Shown here piece after piece: positions 33,672 to 45,369 of a stretch of DNA of 64,000 nucleotides. Every line of letters starts with the position of its first letter. Within the stretch, counting starts at the first letter, position 1. The stretch comes from Pelobates cultripes. Lineage: Eukaryota; Chordata; Amphibia; Anura; Pelobatidae. The notes beneath the pieces are model-generated. The model was not told where the DNA came from. It ran no database searches and saw only the letters and a list, made by a program, of their open reading frames with translations. Location of the stretch: NCBI GenBank assembly GCA_933207985.1, contig OW240912.1, forward strand, positions 230,157,672 through 230,221,671, given 5' to 3'. The translations under genes and the position numbers were made by a program.

Positions 33672-34106
33672 GTGATTGTAAGAGAAAGAGAAAGTATATC
33701 TATATCTACTGTAGAATCACCTAATCTAAAGGAGACAGATGAGACATCATCTCCACCTGCTACCACTAGCACAAGTAGCCCACTTACTGTCAATGGTACC
33801 ATCACAACTACCACCAGCCCCACAAATACCACCATCAACATCACCTATACTGGCACCATCAATATTTCCATTAGCATTTATCAGCCAAATGCTATTATAC
33901 ATACTAGTGTGTTGCAGCTTCCACTGACTGCCACTAATGCAAATCCACCTGCATTTTTAGCGTATGCAAGGGAAAGACTAATGTATTATGCCAACAAAGC
34001 AACGCTGTTGAAGAATTCCCTTTTTTTCCAAAAGGGATGTGTGGGAAAACTTTATGTTTCTCATGGTCAGTTGCCCAATGAAATTTTCCCTTTCCTTTTT
34101 GGGTAA
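33672..34106 (+). other. Open frame of 144 codons, Thr/Ser-rich, function unknown
   Basis: It is preceded by a good acceptor-like tract (TTTTTCTACTTTACAG at 33657). Residues 27-60 are a low-complexity Thr-rich stretch (SSPPATTSTSSPLTVNG, then TTTTSPTNTTINITYTG) produced by an ACC/ATC-rich DNA tract at about 33755-33860. No domain is recognised, no donor or poly(A) context was identified, and it lies next to a dispersed repeat. It may be chance or repeat-derived. Confidence 0.2.
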
Positions 34107-34359
34107 ATCCCTTATTTTCTATTTGAAACTACATTTGCTTACAGTTGTCCATTACTTCAAAATACTAAAACACAAAAGATTGCAATCAATCATTTTGAAA
34201 CTAAGTTCTCTCACTTCCTATATTTTTAATCCGGAAATATAAAAATTATTTAATTGTCAATTCAGAATGGTCATTGCACAAATGGGTCATAATATGTAGG
34301 AAATATTGTAACAGTTTTTGCATGTCAGCACAGTCACATTGCCCTTTTCTGCAAACAGT

Positions 34360-34680
34360 CCCCTCCACACACACACACACAGTCCCTTCTATTTGCTTAC
34401 ACACTACAAATAGCCCTCTGCACACACAAACACATACATATTCACATACATTTCAAACAGCTATCTATCCACACAACAAAGGCACACATAATGAAACAGC
34501 CTTTTACAAACACCATGATTAACCAACTCTACAAATGTATACACTACAAAAAGCTACCTCCAAACACACTACAAACATTCTCTATGTATATATATATATA
34601 TATATATAAATAACATTACACCACAAACAATCCTTTTACACACACAACCCGACAAGCAACCATCACACACATATCTCATG
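34360..34680. repeat. CA-rich degenerate tandem repeat with a TA microsatellite
   Basis: ACACAC tracts alternate with TACAAATAGCC-like units, and a TA run lies at about 34586-34607. Confidence 0.7.
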
Positions 34681-35732
34681 TAGCCAGACTGACATTAATA
34701 TGCTGCAGTTTCAGTGAATACTATCCTACTTCTAAGTTGTAGAGTAGTCAAAAGGCATCTATCTACCTTTGTGACACTTTGTGCTCAAGAATCCCTAGAA
34801 GACTACAGATAATCTCAGTCAATATTACATTTTAGCTGCATGAGTATGTTTTAAGAATCATTTTGTTAAACTGCAAGGCTAGCGTTTAATATATGCATTG
34901 GTTGTAGGGGAAAAAATATCCAGTTATAAAAATATGGATTATTGAATCAATAGCTGTGGAGTTAAAAGCACAAAACTTATTCTAGTCTTCAGGGGATAAT
35001 GTATTACTGCCTCTTTTATATCTATTATCATCCTAGGAAACTGATAAATAATTTGATTATTGAAACAAAATCACTTTAATAGAAGGTGAAATGTAAATAT
35101 TGATAATGTGGTTTTGTTATTACTTGTTAAAATAACTTTACATTTGAGTTCAATGTTTATAGCCATGATTGATTTACTGTATTTTATATGGGTAACTAAA
35201 TGAGAGGAGCAAAATAAAGAATACGTTAGCATAAAAATGAGCATGAAGAGTAAAGTGAGTTTTATCTACACCAGACAGTCAGATAGGAGGACAATAAATC
35301 CACAGCAAAATGTTCTCTCCATATTGGAATTCAAAACCAATACCAGCTTGAAAAACTACAAACTTCCCACATGGGACTTAAAGCAGCATACGCATTTCAC
35401 AAACACGAAAAAATTTATTTTCCTGTATTATTCACATTGATACCAACTGTGGATTATGGGTTATACAATTAGGTAGATATGTATAAGAACACAGATTTAC
35501 TGCAAATATACACAGGTTGGTTTTTTTGTAATAAAAGTGAATAGGTTATACATTTTCTTATACAAAGAAGAAATTATTATTAAAATGTATTATTAGTTTT
35601 TTATGACATAGGAATCACATTGTACCCTCTGCTTCCTTTTTTGTTTTAAAAAAGTTTAATTACAATAAAATAACACAGTACACAAATCAAAACAAAACCA
35701 TCTAATTAAAATGAGACAGGTAAGTAAACATA
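34681..35732. other. AT-rich intronic DNA
   Basis: No coding, RNA or repeat feature is recognised. Confidence 0.55.
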
Positions 35733-35866
35733 GAAACATATAATGTGACAGCAGATAAAAACCATTCGGCCCATCTAGTCTGCCCAATTTTCTAACTACT
35801 TTCATTAGTCCTGGGCTTATCTTATAGTTAGGATAGCCTTATGCATATCCCACGCATGCTTAAGCA
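35733..35866 (-). mobile_element. CR1-like LINE (family C), 3' tail only
   Basis: This short stretch repeats the 3' end of the element at 9803 (CATAGAAACATA, CAGCAGATAAAAACCATTCG, GGCTTATCTTATAGTTAGG, CCCACGCATGCTTAA). Severe 5' truncation is normal for LINE insertions. Confidence 0.9.
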
Positions 35867-35937
35867 GAGAGAGCAAAACAGAGAGCAAAACATCTATTCA
35901 ATTTGGTGTTTAGTTACCTCTTATTATAAATAATGTC

Positions 35938-36500
35938 TTAAAGGGACTCTCCAGTGCCAGGAAATCAATCCGTTTTCCTGGCACTGCAGGTCCCCTCTCC
36001 CTCCTACCCCCCCAACCCCGGTTGCTGAAGGGGTGAAAACCCCTTCGGTGACCTACATGAGACCCTGTCGGTGGTGGTTTCAGGTCGCCGCTGCTCCTCC
36101 TCTTCATCACATTAGCCGGCGGGGGAGACTGATACTGCCCGCCGGCTGAGGAGATATAATGCGCAAGCGCGGCAATGCCGCGCATGTGCATTAGAGCTCT
36201 CCATAGGAAAGCATTGAGAATGCTTTTCACTGCTTTCCTATGGTAAATTGAGCAACTCTGAAGGTCTTCACACAGCGTGAGGACGTCCAGCGACGCTCTA
36301 GCACACCTGTGCTATGAAGCAGGAAGTGCCCTCTAGTGTCTAGCAGACAGCCACTAGAGAAGGAGTTAACCCTGCTAGGTAATTATTCCAGTTTATGAAA
36401 ACTGCAATAATTACAGTTGCAGGGTTATGGGTAGTGGGAGTTGGCACCCAGACCACTCCAATGGGCAGAAGTGGTCTGGGTGCCTGGAGTGCCCCTTTAA
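35938..36500 (+). mobile_element. TTAA-flanked hairpin element (family H), copy 2
   Basis: TTAA is at both ends with termini TTAAAGGGACTCTCC and TTAAAGGGGCACTCC. The left hairpin (CAGTGCCAGGAAA with TTTCCTGGCACTG) and right hairpin (GGCACCCAGACCACT with AGTGGTCTGGGTGCC) both form. Shared inner blocks are GGAAAGCATTGAGAATGCTT, GAAGTGCCCTCTAGTGTC and AAGGAGTTAACCCTGCTAGG. It is non-coding and relatively GC-rich. Confidence 0.88.
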
Positions 36501-38287
36501 TTTTTTTATTGTGTGGATGAACGCAACTAGTTTTGTCTCAATATACATAATTAATTTGAATTAAAACAGAAGATTTTAATTAGAAATAAGTAAATAAATA
36601 AATAAAAACAAACAAACTAATAAACAAATAAAGAGATAGAGAGTCAGCAAGTGAACCTGACATGATGGACAGTAGGAGTTCAAGCAGATGGCTGTAAAGC
36701 CAAAGACACCATTTCATATGATATAGTCTAGCTGTCATTCCTCCATGTCATAGATATATTTAACTTTGTTTAACGGGACATGTATCACTTTGAGAAAACT
36801 GTCTCATTCAAAAGCTTTAGTATTGAATGAGACAGTTGACACACTTTGCAGGTTACAAAAAAACAGGTAAACATGATTTTTCTTTTTTTTTTTTTTTTCC
36901 TTTCTCATGCTCTCCACAACTCCAGGGGGAAACTGATCTAACCACTCAATGTCCTCTTCCTAGAAATGCTGGAAAAATGCATCGGGCATGGCTGAGCGAT
37001 TTACACAAGTGAAGATGGAAGAAATCTCAGCCTTGAAACAACCTGACAGGTGGAGAAGAGAGAGAGTCTGATAAGTGTGATTGTGCAGAGCAGGCTCTGG
37101 TGTCAGGTTTCTCTCTCCTGGTGCAGCACAATGATGCCCTGTTTCTCTTATTAGTGGACTTGACTGAAATTGAGATGGTGGATAAGAGGAAGGGGGAGGC
37201 AAAATAATCTCTCCTAGCTTAGAGGCGTACCCAATAATGTAATCTGACCATGTTTATAGTAAGTTTATAAACATTTATTACATACCTTATAAAAAAAAAA
37301 TATTTTGGTTTATATATTTGTTTTTAAGCTGGTTTAAAAATTGTTATTGTCAAGTGATTTTAACAGAATTATATTTGGAACAGAAGAAGTCTTCCATTGT
37401 TTGTACCCACTACTTTCTAAGAACAAAGAGAACAGTGTTGTCTGCTCATAAAAACATGTGTCCTCAATTCCTGCTTAAGAGTTTATTCCCTTAATACTAT
37501 TAAAACTCATATTTTTATGTATTTCCACTTCCCTATTTCCTGCTGAGAGCATCTATTATGTTTTCAGTAGGTGTAACATTTGTTTTAAGACACACCTCTC
37601 CTGAATATTCTTGTTTGGGAAGCACAGACTACATTCTAATAACAGGTTAAAGTCCTCAACACGTATGTTGATTGTATTTAGATAAAAAAATGTGTTCTCT
37701 ATCTCTCTCTCTATTCTCAGATTACTTGTCCAAAGCTACTGTAATAAATCATACTGGCTCTTTCTTTCTCTGCTGCTGCTACCGCTTGCACTTAGAGCCT
37801 GCCCCTCCTCCATCCTTCCCTTTGTAGGCTTAGCTTTTCTCATGCTGAAGGCAAGCATGAGAGGCACCAAGAGGAGGGTTTCCCTGATAACAAACATGCA
37901 GAGTATAACCTTCTAATCATTGTACCGGTTGGCACATACTGAACTGACTGACAAGATGGTGATATGGCTGTTTTTTAACCTTCAAGAGAAATCTAGACAT
38001 TTACTAGCAATTGTAAGAGCATACATGAAATGTGATTCTCTACTATTTAAGATTAAGTTGTATTTGTCAAAACTGGCACCCTTTATAATGAAAGTCTATG
38101 TAAGTAAAGAGGTTCTAGTAGCTGTATGTACAAATAAAGGTGTCTAGCATAATATTATCATCTGTGTAGGTGCAATAATGCATTCGATATAACAGTAATT
38201 TAAAACCTAGTTATCAATGGACACCAATGGTCCTGAATAAGCAGCTCACTGTACAACTTTTCAAAAGAAATGTAAGTGTTGTAGATT
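36501..38287. other. Intronic DNA with one hairpin
   Basis: A 15-bp-arm hairpin lies at 36797-36837 (AACTGTCTCATTCAA with its complement) near TTAACGGGACATG, perhaps the left end of another TTAA element. No gene is seen. Confidence 0.45.
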
Positions 38288-38295
38288 GTGTAGAA

Positions 38296-39221
38296 TGAAC
38301 ATGTCAAACTCAAAGGCTAGCACGGGCCGCAAAAAAACCAAAACCTTAAATTTTCATAGAAATTTAGCTTTGTTTTGAAATGTACAGTATAAAAAAAAAC
38401 AGCATCCCCCTCTACTAAACCCCAGTCACCCCCTGTACTAATTTGCAGTCACCCCCCCTTTATACTAAATTCTAGTCCCCCCCTCTATATTTAATTCCAG
38501 CACCGCCCTCTATACTAAATCCCAGCACCCCAATCTACTAAGCCTCAGCCCTTGTTTAAAAAATCCAAAAAAACAATATTAGCCAACAAGCAGACTCCAC
38601 TCACATTGCCACTGCCGGTATGCAAATCCGGAGTCCAGCCTCTGGTATATTCCCAATGGCGCCATCCACATTCTGTGCCAAATGAATCATCCTGCTACTC
38701 CTTGAAAACCTGTGGAGCAAGTTGATGTCACGTCAGAATGTGACGTGGCGTTGCTTGCCTTCGTGCACCTCCAGGTCCTCCACAGTTCCTGCCGCGGCCG
38801 TCGCAACACTGACCAACACACACTGACAGACACACAGACACTGAAAGACACACACACTCACTGACAGACACACACACACACTTTCTGACAGACACACACA
38901 CTTTCTGACAGACACACAAACACAAACACACACTCTCTGACATACACACACGCACACACTCTGACAGACACACACACTGACAGACACGCATACTGAAAGA
39001 CACACACACACACACTCTCTGACAGATACACACACACACTCACACTGACAGACACACACACACACATTTACACATTCCTGTGCACACTCACATAATTTTA
39101 TTTATTGCTCCCTACCTTTGGGAGCTGGTGTAGGGCCTCTCCCTGATCTTCTCTCGGGAGCTCAGTCTTCCTGCTCTCTCATGCTCGCAGTCTAGTGATG
39201 GCTGCAAGTTTTACATGCTTG
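38296..39221. mobile_element. hAT-type element with a perfect 8-bp target duplication
   Basis: It is flanked by GTGTAGAA at 38288-38295 and 39222-39229. The left end reads TGAACATGTCAAACTCAAAG and the right end, reverse complemented, CAAGCATGTAAAACTTG, an imperfect inverted repeat of the CATGTCAAACTC type known from hAT elements. The interior has a roughly 24-bp minisatellite (CCCTCTATACTAAATCCCAG, 38405-38550), a GC-richer middle, and a CACACA/CTGACAGA array at 38815-39075. No transposase ORF is present. Confidence 0.88.
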
Positions 39222-39229
39222 GTGTAGAA

Positions 39230-39559
39230 TATATCACACCTTAATATTTATGCAACATTCTCAGTGAAGCCAGCGAATAATCAAGAGAGGTTGTAAAGAG
39301 GACAACCTGGGCTTTCCAGTGATAGGTCATTTGATAGGATGGGATGCTGGGAACTTCCTCTTCCTTTCCTCAAAAATGGATGGCATATTGGAAGACAATT
39401 GTTTCCTCGGTTCCCAGAAGGATATATATAAATATTGTAGCAAATCACCTCTTTTACAGATAGGATTTTGTCACAGATCTTATGGTAACTACAGCCTTCT
39501 AGGGTGTACAAGGTCCAGGGCACATCCAGCTCAGTTTTCCAGATTTATTTGGTGAAAAA
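39230..39559. other. Spacer, no feature seen
   Basis: No recognisable gene or repeat. Confidence 0.5.
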
Positions 39560-40815
39560 TATACAGGTGCTTCAAATAAGGGAGGCAGCCTACAGATCAG
39601 ATAATTGAGGGATGGGGGGGAGACAGCCTACAGGAATGTAAAGTAGAAGGGGCAGAAAGGTTCTGCAAGGGGCAGGAGGGATCAGCAAGGAGCAGGAAGG
39701 GTCTGCAAGGAGCAGCAGTGTAAAGTAGAAGGAGCCGAAATGAGAAGGAAGGGGCAACAAGGAGCAGGAAGGGTCAGTGAGGAGCAGGAGGAGTCAGCAA
39801 GGTAAAGTAAGAGAAGGAGCAGAAAGGAAAAGGAACAGAAATGAGCAGGAAGGAGCAGCAAGGAGCACAACGGTAAAGGAGCAGAAAAAATCAGAAGGAA
39901 CACAAAGGTAAAGTAGGAGAAGGAACAGAAAGGGTCTAAAAGTAGCAGGAAGGGCAGAAAGAAGCAGGAAGGGACAGGAGGAGTTAAAAATGTAAAGGAG
40001 CAGAAAGAATCAGGAGCACAAAGGTAAAGTAGGAGAAGGAACAGAAATTAACAGAAAGTGTCTGCAAGGAGCAGAAAGGGGCAGCAGGAGCAGGAAGGGA
40101 CAGAAGGAGCACTAAGGTAAAGGAGCAGAAAGAATCAGAAGGAGCACAAAGGTAAAGTAGGAGAAGGAGCAGAAAGGGGCAGCAAGGAGCAGGAAGGGAC
40201 AGGAGGAGCACAAACATAAAGAAGCAGAAAGAATCAGAAGGAGCAGAAAGGAGAAGGAACAAAGGTAAAGTAGGAGAAGGAGCAGAAAGGAGAAGGAACA
40301 GAACCAGGAAGGAACATCAATGAGCAGAAAGGAGAAGGAACTGAAATGAGCAGGGAGGGAAATCAAGGAGCAGAAAGGGTCAGCAATGATCTAGAAGGGG
40401 CAGAAGACGCACAAAGAGCACAAAGGTAAAGTAGGAAAAGGCACAGACATGAGCAGGAAGGGGCAGCAAGGGGCAGCAAGAAGCAGGAAGGGCCTGCAAG
40501 GAGAAGGAAGGGTCTGCAAGGAGAAGGAAGGGTCTGCAAGAAGCAGAAAGGGATCAGAAAGAGAAAGGAGCAAAAGGGTGCAAAATAAGCAGAAAGTAGC
40601 AGAAAGGTAAAGGAGTAGAAGGAACCAAGGAGGAGAGAATACCGTGTCAGAAGAAAAAGAAGACTGTGTCAAATGAAGGAGAAGAAAATGAGATTGGAGC
40701 AGGAAGGACAAGTGAAGTGATCCCTTCACTTCATTCTGGACACCACATCATAAGGCTTTGGTACTTGGTCCTGGCAGGGAAACTTGGGACCTTCTCATCT
40801 CCCCAGATAAAAAAA
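39560..40815 (+). repeat. Second purine-rich minisatellite repeat unit with shared flank
   Basis: It starts with AGGCAGCCTACAGATCAGAT, as at 22855, then about 1.1 kb of AGGAGCAGAAAGG-type units, and ends with the same unique flank as the first copy (ATTCTGGACACCACATCATA, TTCTCATCTCCCCAG, 40731-40815). It is in the same orientation as 22674-24870 but lacks the hAT insertion and most of the G-rich array. Confidence 0.85.
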
Positions 40816-40861
40816 TATATCAGTATTACTGTGTTCACTTTTAAGGGGTTATTTCCATGTA

Positions 40862-41380
40862 CAGTGGAACCTCGGTTTACAAACACCTCAGTTAACATAA
40901 TTTTCGGTTTACAAATGAAAATCCATTGAGAATAATGTCTCGGTTTACACATTTTTTTTCACAATACAAAGCACGTTTCCCCAGGATGCATGGCACCTGG
41001 GAGGTTTATAGCACCGCCCCCGTGCATGCTGGAGACAGTGGGTAGCACGTGGCTTTGAGTGTGGAGGTGTTGGAGCGGCGTTTGCATTGAGTTTTGGAGC
41101 CATTCTGGAAATTGTTTGCAGTTGTTTTGGGATTTTTGGTGCATTTCTCAAGCTGTGGAAAGGTAGGAAGCTGAGCTTCGTCGTTTGCATGCCTTTTATT
41201 GTGTTCTGCATTGTGGGTTGGTTTCCATGCCAGCTCGTTTTTACTTTTTTTTTTTACCTCCAGAACGGATTAATTGGTTTTCAATGCATTCCTATGGGAA
41301 ACCGCATTTCGGTTTACACATTTTTCGCATTAAGAAACTTCCCGGAGAACGCATTAAATTCGTAAACCGAGGTCCCACTG
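40862..41380. mobile_element. Mariner/pogo-like non-autonomous element (TA target)
   Basis: The left end is CAGTGGAACCTCGGTTTAC and the right end, reverse complemented, CAGTGGGACCTCGGTTTACG. TA flanks both sides (40860-40861 and 41381-41382). Subterminal motifs TCGGTTTACA recur at 40905 and 41311. The 519-bp interior does not encode a transposase. The size and ends fit a pogo/Tigger-type or mariner-type MITE. Confidence 0.88.
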
Positions 41381-41382
41381 TA

Positions 41383-42295
41383 TATGCTCTGAATGTGCAT
41401 GCACAGCCTGCTACCCCTTAGTCACAGCAGGAAATAGGCTGATGGCATAATCTTGCTATCCCCAGGGAACAGCAAGTAAATCCATTGGAAAGTACAAGAT
41501 AGCAGAGTTGTACGTTAACCCTTTCAGTGATGGAATGCTAGTCAGTCTCACATTAACTCTTTCAGCAATGGAATGTTAGTCATTTTCATATTAAAGGACC
41601 ACTATAGTGCCAGGAAAACATACTTGTTTTCCTGGCACTATAGTGCCCTGAGGGTGCCCCCACCCTCAGGGACCCCCTCCCGCCCGGCTCTGGAAAGGGT
41701 TAAAAACTTACCTTTTTCCAGCGCTGGGCGGGGAGCTCTCCTCCTCCGATCCTCCTTCTCTCCTCCCCATCAGCTGAATGCGCACGCGCGGCAAGAGCTG
41801 CGCGCGCATTCAGCCGGTCACATAGGAAAGCATTCATAATGCTTTCCTATGGACGCTGGCGTGCTCTCACCGTGAAAATCACAGTGAGAAGCACGCAAGC
41901 GCCTCTAGTGGCTGTCAATGAGACAGCCACTAGAGGATTAGGGGAAGGCTTAACCCATTCATAAACATAGCAGTTTCTCTGAAACTGCTATGTTTATGAA
42001 AAAAATGGGTTAACCCTAGCTGGACCTGGCACCCAGACCACTTCATTAAGCTGAAGTGGTCTGGGTGCCTAGAGTGGTCCTTTAATCCTTGCTATCCATA
42101 TGCTCTGTATGTGTATATCCAGCCTGCTACCCCATTGGGTCATGTAGGAAATGGGATGATGGCATAATCTTGCTACCCCTAGGGTCACAGCAAGTAAATC
42201 TATATGCTCTGTATGTGTATGCCCAGCCTGCTACCACTTGGGTCACTGCAGGAATTATGGTGATGGCATGATCTTGCTACCCCTTGGGTCACCTA
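41383..42295. repeat. Tandem repeat of about 100-bp units, split by a TTAA element
   Basis: Units starting TATGCTCTG(T/A)ATGTG and containing CAGCCTGCTACC and GGCATAATCTTGCTA occur at about 41384, 42098 and 42201. A second, shorter duplication (TTCAGTGATGGAATGCTAGT / TTCAGCAATGGAATGTTAGT) lies at 41521-41585. Element H copy 3 (41591-42085) separates the units. Confidence 0.8.
41591..42085 (+). mobile_element. TTAA-flanked hairpin element (family H), copy 3, best preserved
   Basis: Termini TTAAAGGACCACTATAG and TTAAAGGACCACTCTAG are inverted with one mismatch. The left hairpin is perfect over 20 bp (41601-41620 with 41625-41644) and the right over 18 bp (42028-42045 with 42052-42069). Between them lie further hairpins: GGAAAGCATTCATAATGCTTTCC, CCTCTAGTGGCTGTC with GACAGCCACTAGAGG, and CATAAACATAGCAGTTTC with GAAACTGCTATGTTTATG. 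It is non-coding. Good arm identity suggests recent activity. Confidence 0.92.
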
Positions 42296-43679
42296 CCCTC
42301 ACAGCAAGTTAGAACCCCCGGTCACTAAAGGGGTTTCTCCAGGAGGTCACCTTTGCGCAGGGCCGTGTACTGGAGACATCCCAAGGGAGAGATGCTGAAC
42401 ACCCAAGGGGCCAGAGGAACAAACTATCCTCAGGTAAGCCATAAAAGAAAACGTTTTTAGTCCTGAAATGACTAAGTCTGTCCTACAGATAGGACAGGAA
42501 CAAAAAGACTGATGGTGGGAGGGGTTAGGATGGGTTATTTTTACCTTCTGTTTTAATTAGGTTCCTGTCTAATTAGGGATAGAGAGGAGCTACCCATTGT
42601 TGTGCTGCCAGGGATATGGCGAGGAAATATATAAATATATATATTTATTTATTTTTGGTATCTTTAATTTGTAATTTCCATGATATATTCAAAATCAGTA
42701 CATGCTACAGACCTATTTGTCTATTTATGTAACTGTAAAATGTATGTTCTATGTGTGTAGGCAACAAAATAGTTTTCTTTGTTTAATCTTGAAAGGGCTA
42801 GGATACATGTCAACAGGTTATTTTTATAATTTTGTTTAACATGTTTAGTGTGTATTTTATCCCAGAGCATTGCTGTCTCTTGTTATCGATGAGCTGCAAT
42901 GCCCCTCAATTACTTCAGAAAACAGTCTTATATAGAACAAGAGGTAATACTATTATGGGTAATGCATTAAGATATTGCTTATATTGTTTATTGCTCTATC
43001 TCAAAATACTAAAACTCTACTGCCTACAATAGTGCATTGTCTTGCAGTATACAACTCAAGCACAGGCACAAATAACAGAGACAAAGAAAGATAATTGCTT
43101 ATTTTATGGAACTCAGCTTCCACAAGATTAAAAGTATAGTTTATTGTTTGGCACTTCTGCAAGAGAAAATAGTGGTATTTAATCACATCTCACTCAGTCT
43201 AAATAAAGAGAGCTAGGTAATGGCTTATTGACTGTCAGTAAGACAGAGGCACAAAAAATAAATGCGGACATCAAACAGTGGCTGAAGCAATTATATTGAT
43301 TGACACATATTATGCTTGCTTATTCTGGTAAAATGTATCATCCAAAAGGTTAACCATGTGGTACTGCAGAGTAAAAAATTAGCTTTTGTTTAGTTAGTAA
43401 AAAAGCTAAGAACTGCCTAAAACTAATGAATATACTGAGGAGCTCATGAAAACATCTCTATGGCCTAAAAATAGAAGTAAAAGTGGTTACTGTTGTACCT
43501 ATACTCAAGATGATACAACCTCTGTCGCTTTAAACATTATATTTAGAGAGGTACCTGTACAGGAAAAATACAGTGATACCATAACAGAAGCAACCACTGG
43601 CCACCAAGTAGAGGATCCACTCTAGGCATCCCAAAGCAAAGTAGGGAGGCTGCGTGGACCTCTTAATTACTAAAGGTGT
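42296..43679. other. Intronic DNA, no assignable feature
   Basis: GC-richer at 42300-42450, AT-rich afterwards. No gene is recognised. Confidence 0.5.
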
Positions 43680-43693
43680 GTGTATGAATGTGA

Positions 43694-43726
<33 letters not shown>

Positions 43727-43890
43727 CAGTAATTATATGTGCATGTTATTGTATGTCTATGATTTTATGCGTGTTGGTCTATGATTGTGTTTGTGTATGT
43801 CTGTGATTATGTGTGTGTGTGTATGTCTGTGATTGTGTTTGTGTATTTCTGTGATTATGTGTGCGATTGCGTGTATCTATGCATGCGTAT
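43680..43890. repeat. GT-rich microsatellite and degenerate GTATGTCTGTGATTATG units
   Basis: A GT run at about 43700-43725 is followed by imperfect units of about 24 bp. Confidence 0.85.
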
Positions 43891-44279
43891 ATCTACCTTA
43901 AGGACAATAAAGCATTCGCCTGGCGTGCCGACCTGCAGGGGGAAGTTTCCTGGTAGGCTGCTGCTGCCTAGAGTTGGTACGCTGGGTGAACGGCTCATTA
44001 GCCACATCCCCAGTGCACCGTGTCATCTACTGGGCTCTCTCAATGTTACTGAGAGCCTAGCTCCATTCCTGCAGACAGGTGAAGCCAGGACATAACCTGG
44101 TATTCCGTCTGCCCTCTGCCTGTAAACACAGGAACCACACTGGGGGGGAGCAAAAAGCAGCTTGTGCTCAGAGTGCGTGGCTCTGCTGCTCCCCCATCAG
44201 AAGCAAGAACACATTCCTGCAGGCTGGAGAATGATTCCTCCTCCACACAGGTATGGCCCATATGGATTCTAAGGGGGTT

Positions 44280-44745
44280 GATTCTTATGTGTTTGTGTAT
44301 ACTTCAGTAAGAGTATGTGTTAGTGTGTGTGTAACACTGTGTGTGTTTGTGAGTGTGTGAGATACATTGTGTGTATACTTCAGTAATAGTGTGTGTTACT
44401 GAGTGTGTGTGTATCATTATGTGTATACTTCCGTAAGAGTGTGTGCTAGCAATAGTGTTTGTGACATTGTGTGTATACTTTAATAAGAGTGTGTGTTAGT
44501 GAGTGAGTTTGTGATATTGTATGTGTGTTTTAGTGAGTGTATGTGTGAAAGTGTGTGTACTTCAGTAAGAGTGTGTGTTAGTGAGTTTGTGTTACATTGT
44601 GTGTATACTTCAGTAAGAGTGTGTGTTAGTGAGTTTGTGTTACATTGTGTGTATACTTCAGAAAGAGTGTGTGTGTTAGTGAGTGTGTGCATACTTCAGT
44701 AAGAGTGTGTGTGTGACATTGTGTGTATACTTTCGTAAGATTATG
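44280..44745. repeat. Minisatellite, unit about 48 bp (TACTTCAGTAAGAGTGTGTG)
   Basis: About nine imperfect units alternate TATACTTCAGTAAGAGTGTG with TTAGTGAGTTTGTG and ACATTGTGTG. Open frames through it are artefacts of the repeat. Confidence 0.88.
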
Positions 44746-45050
44746 TTAGAGTAGAAATGAGCACTGTGGAGGAAAGGGACAGCTGATCAGACCTAATTAG
44801 AAATCAAATGGCAAATTTAGGCTAAAATAGCTGATTTAAAATAATTCTCCAACTCTGCTACTGTTACAGTTCAGCTGTTTTTGCTTAAACTTTGCAATTC
44901 GGTTTTCAATTCACTGCAATTCAGAATTTAGTGAATAAACCTCTGAGAGAATGTCGCTGCATTCATGAGGGAGCAGCAAAATTGATTTTTGGCTAGGGCG
45001 GCAGGAATCTTTGCCCTGTCTGTGATAGTGTGTATGTATGTTATTGTGTG

Positions 45051-45172
45051 TATACAGTTGTAATCAAAATTATTCAACCCCCATTAAAAAAATCAGGCGT
45101 ATTGGCAAAATTTACAGAATGCAGCTGTTTGCAATGAACAAATCAAACAAAGGCAATTGCATATAGCTCAAC
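45051..45172 (+). mobile_element. Tc1-like terminal fragment (family E)
   Basis: TACAGTTGTAATCAAAATTA and the following TTCAACCCCCATT are a Tc1/mariner-type inverted-repeat end, followed by GCTGTTTGCAATGAACAAAT. Only this end is present before GC-rich unrelated sequence starts. Confidence 0.65.
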
Positions 45173-45369
45173 CAGTGGAGTGCTAATATTGAAAGCAGAG
45201 GCCGGGCAGCAGGAGGAGGAATCCGGAGGCTGTCAACTTTCTCCACCCTCACAGTGTTTTGAGCTAAAGTGCTCTGAGCCGCGACAGGAGAATCTAGAGC
45301 CCAGATCAGCAGGGAGCAGCGAGCAGGTGAAGGAGCGGGGTGAGTGCTTGCTAATATTTTATTTTTTTA

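Noticed and set aside
38728..39067. Cys-rich (CVCVCQ) open frames on the minus strand
   Set aside because: They are artefacts of the CACACA/CTGACAGA array inside the hAT-type element.
44480..44702. His/Thr-rich and Val/Cys-rich frames
   Set aside because: They are translations of the 48-bp minisatellite.
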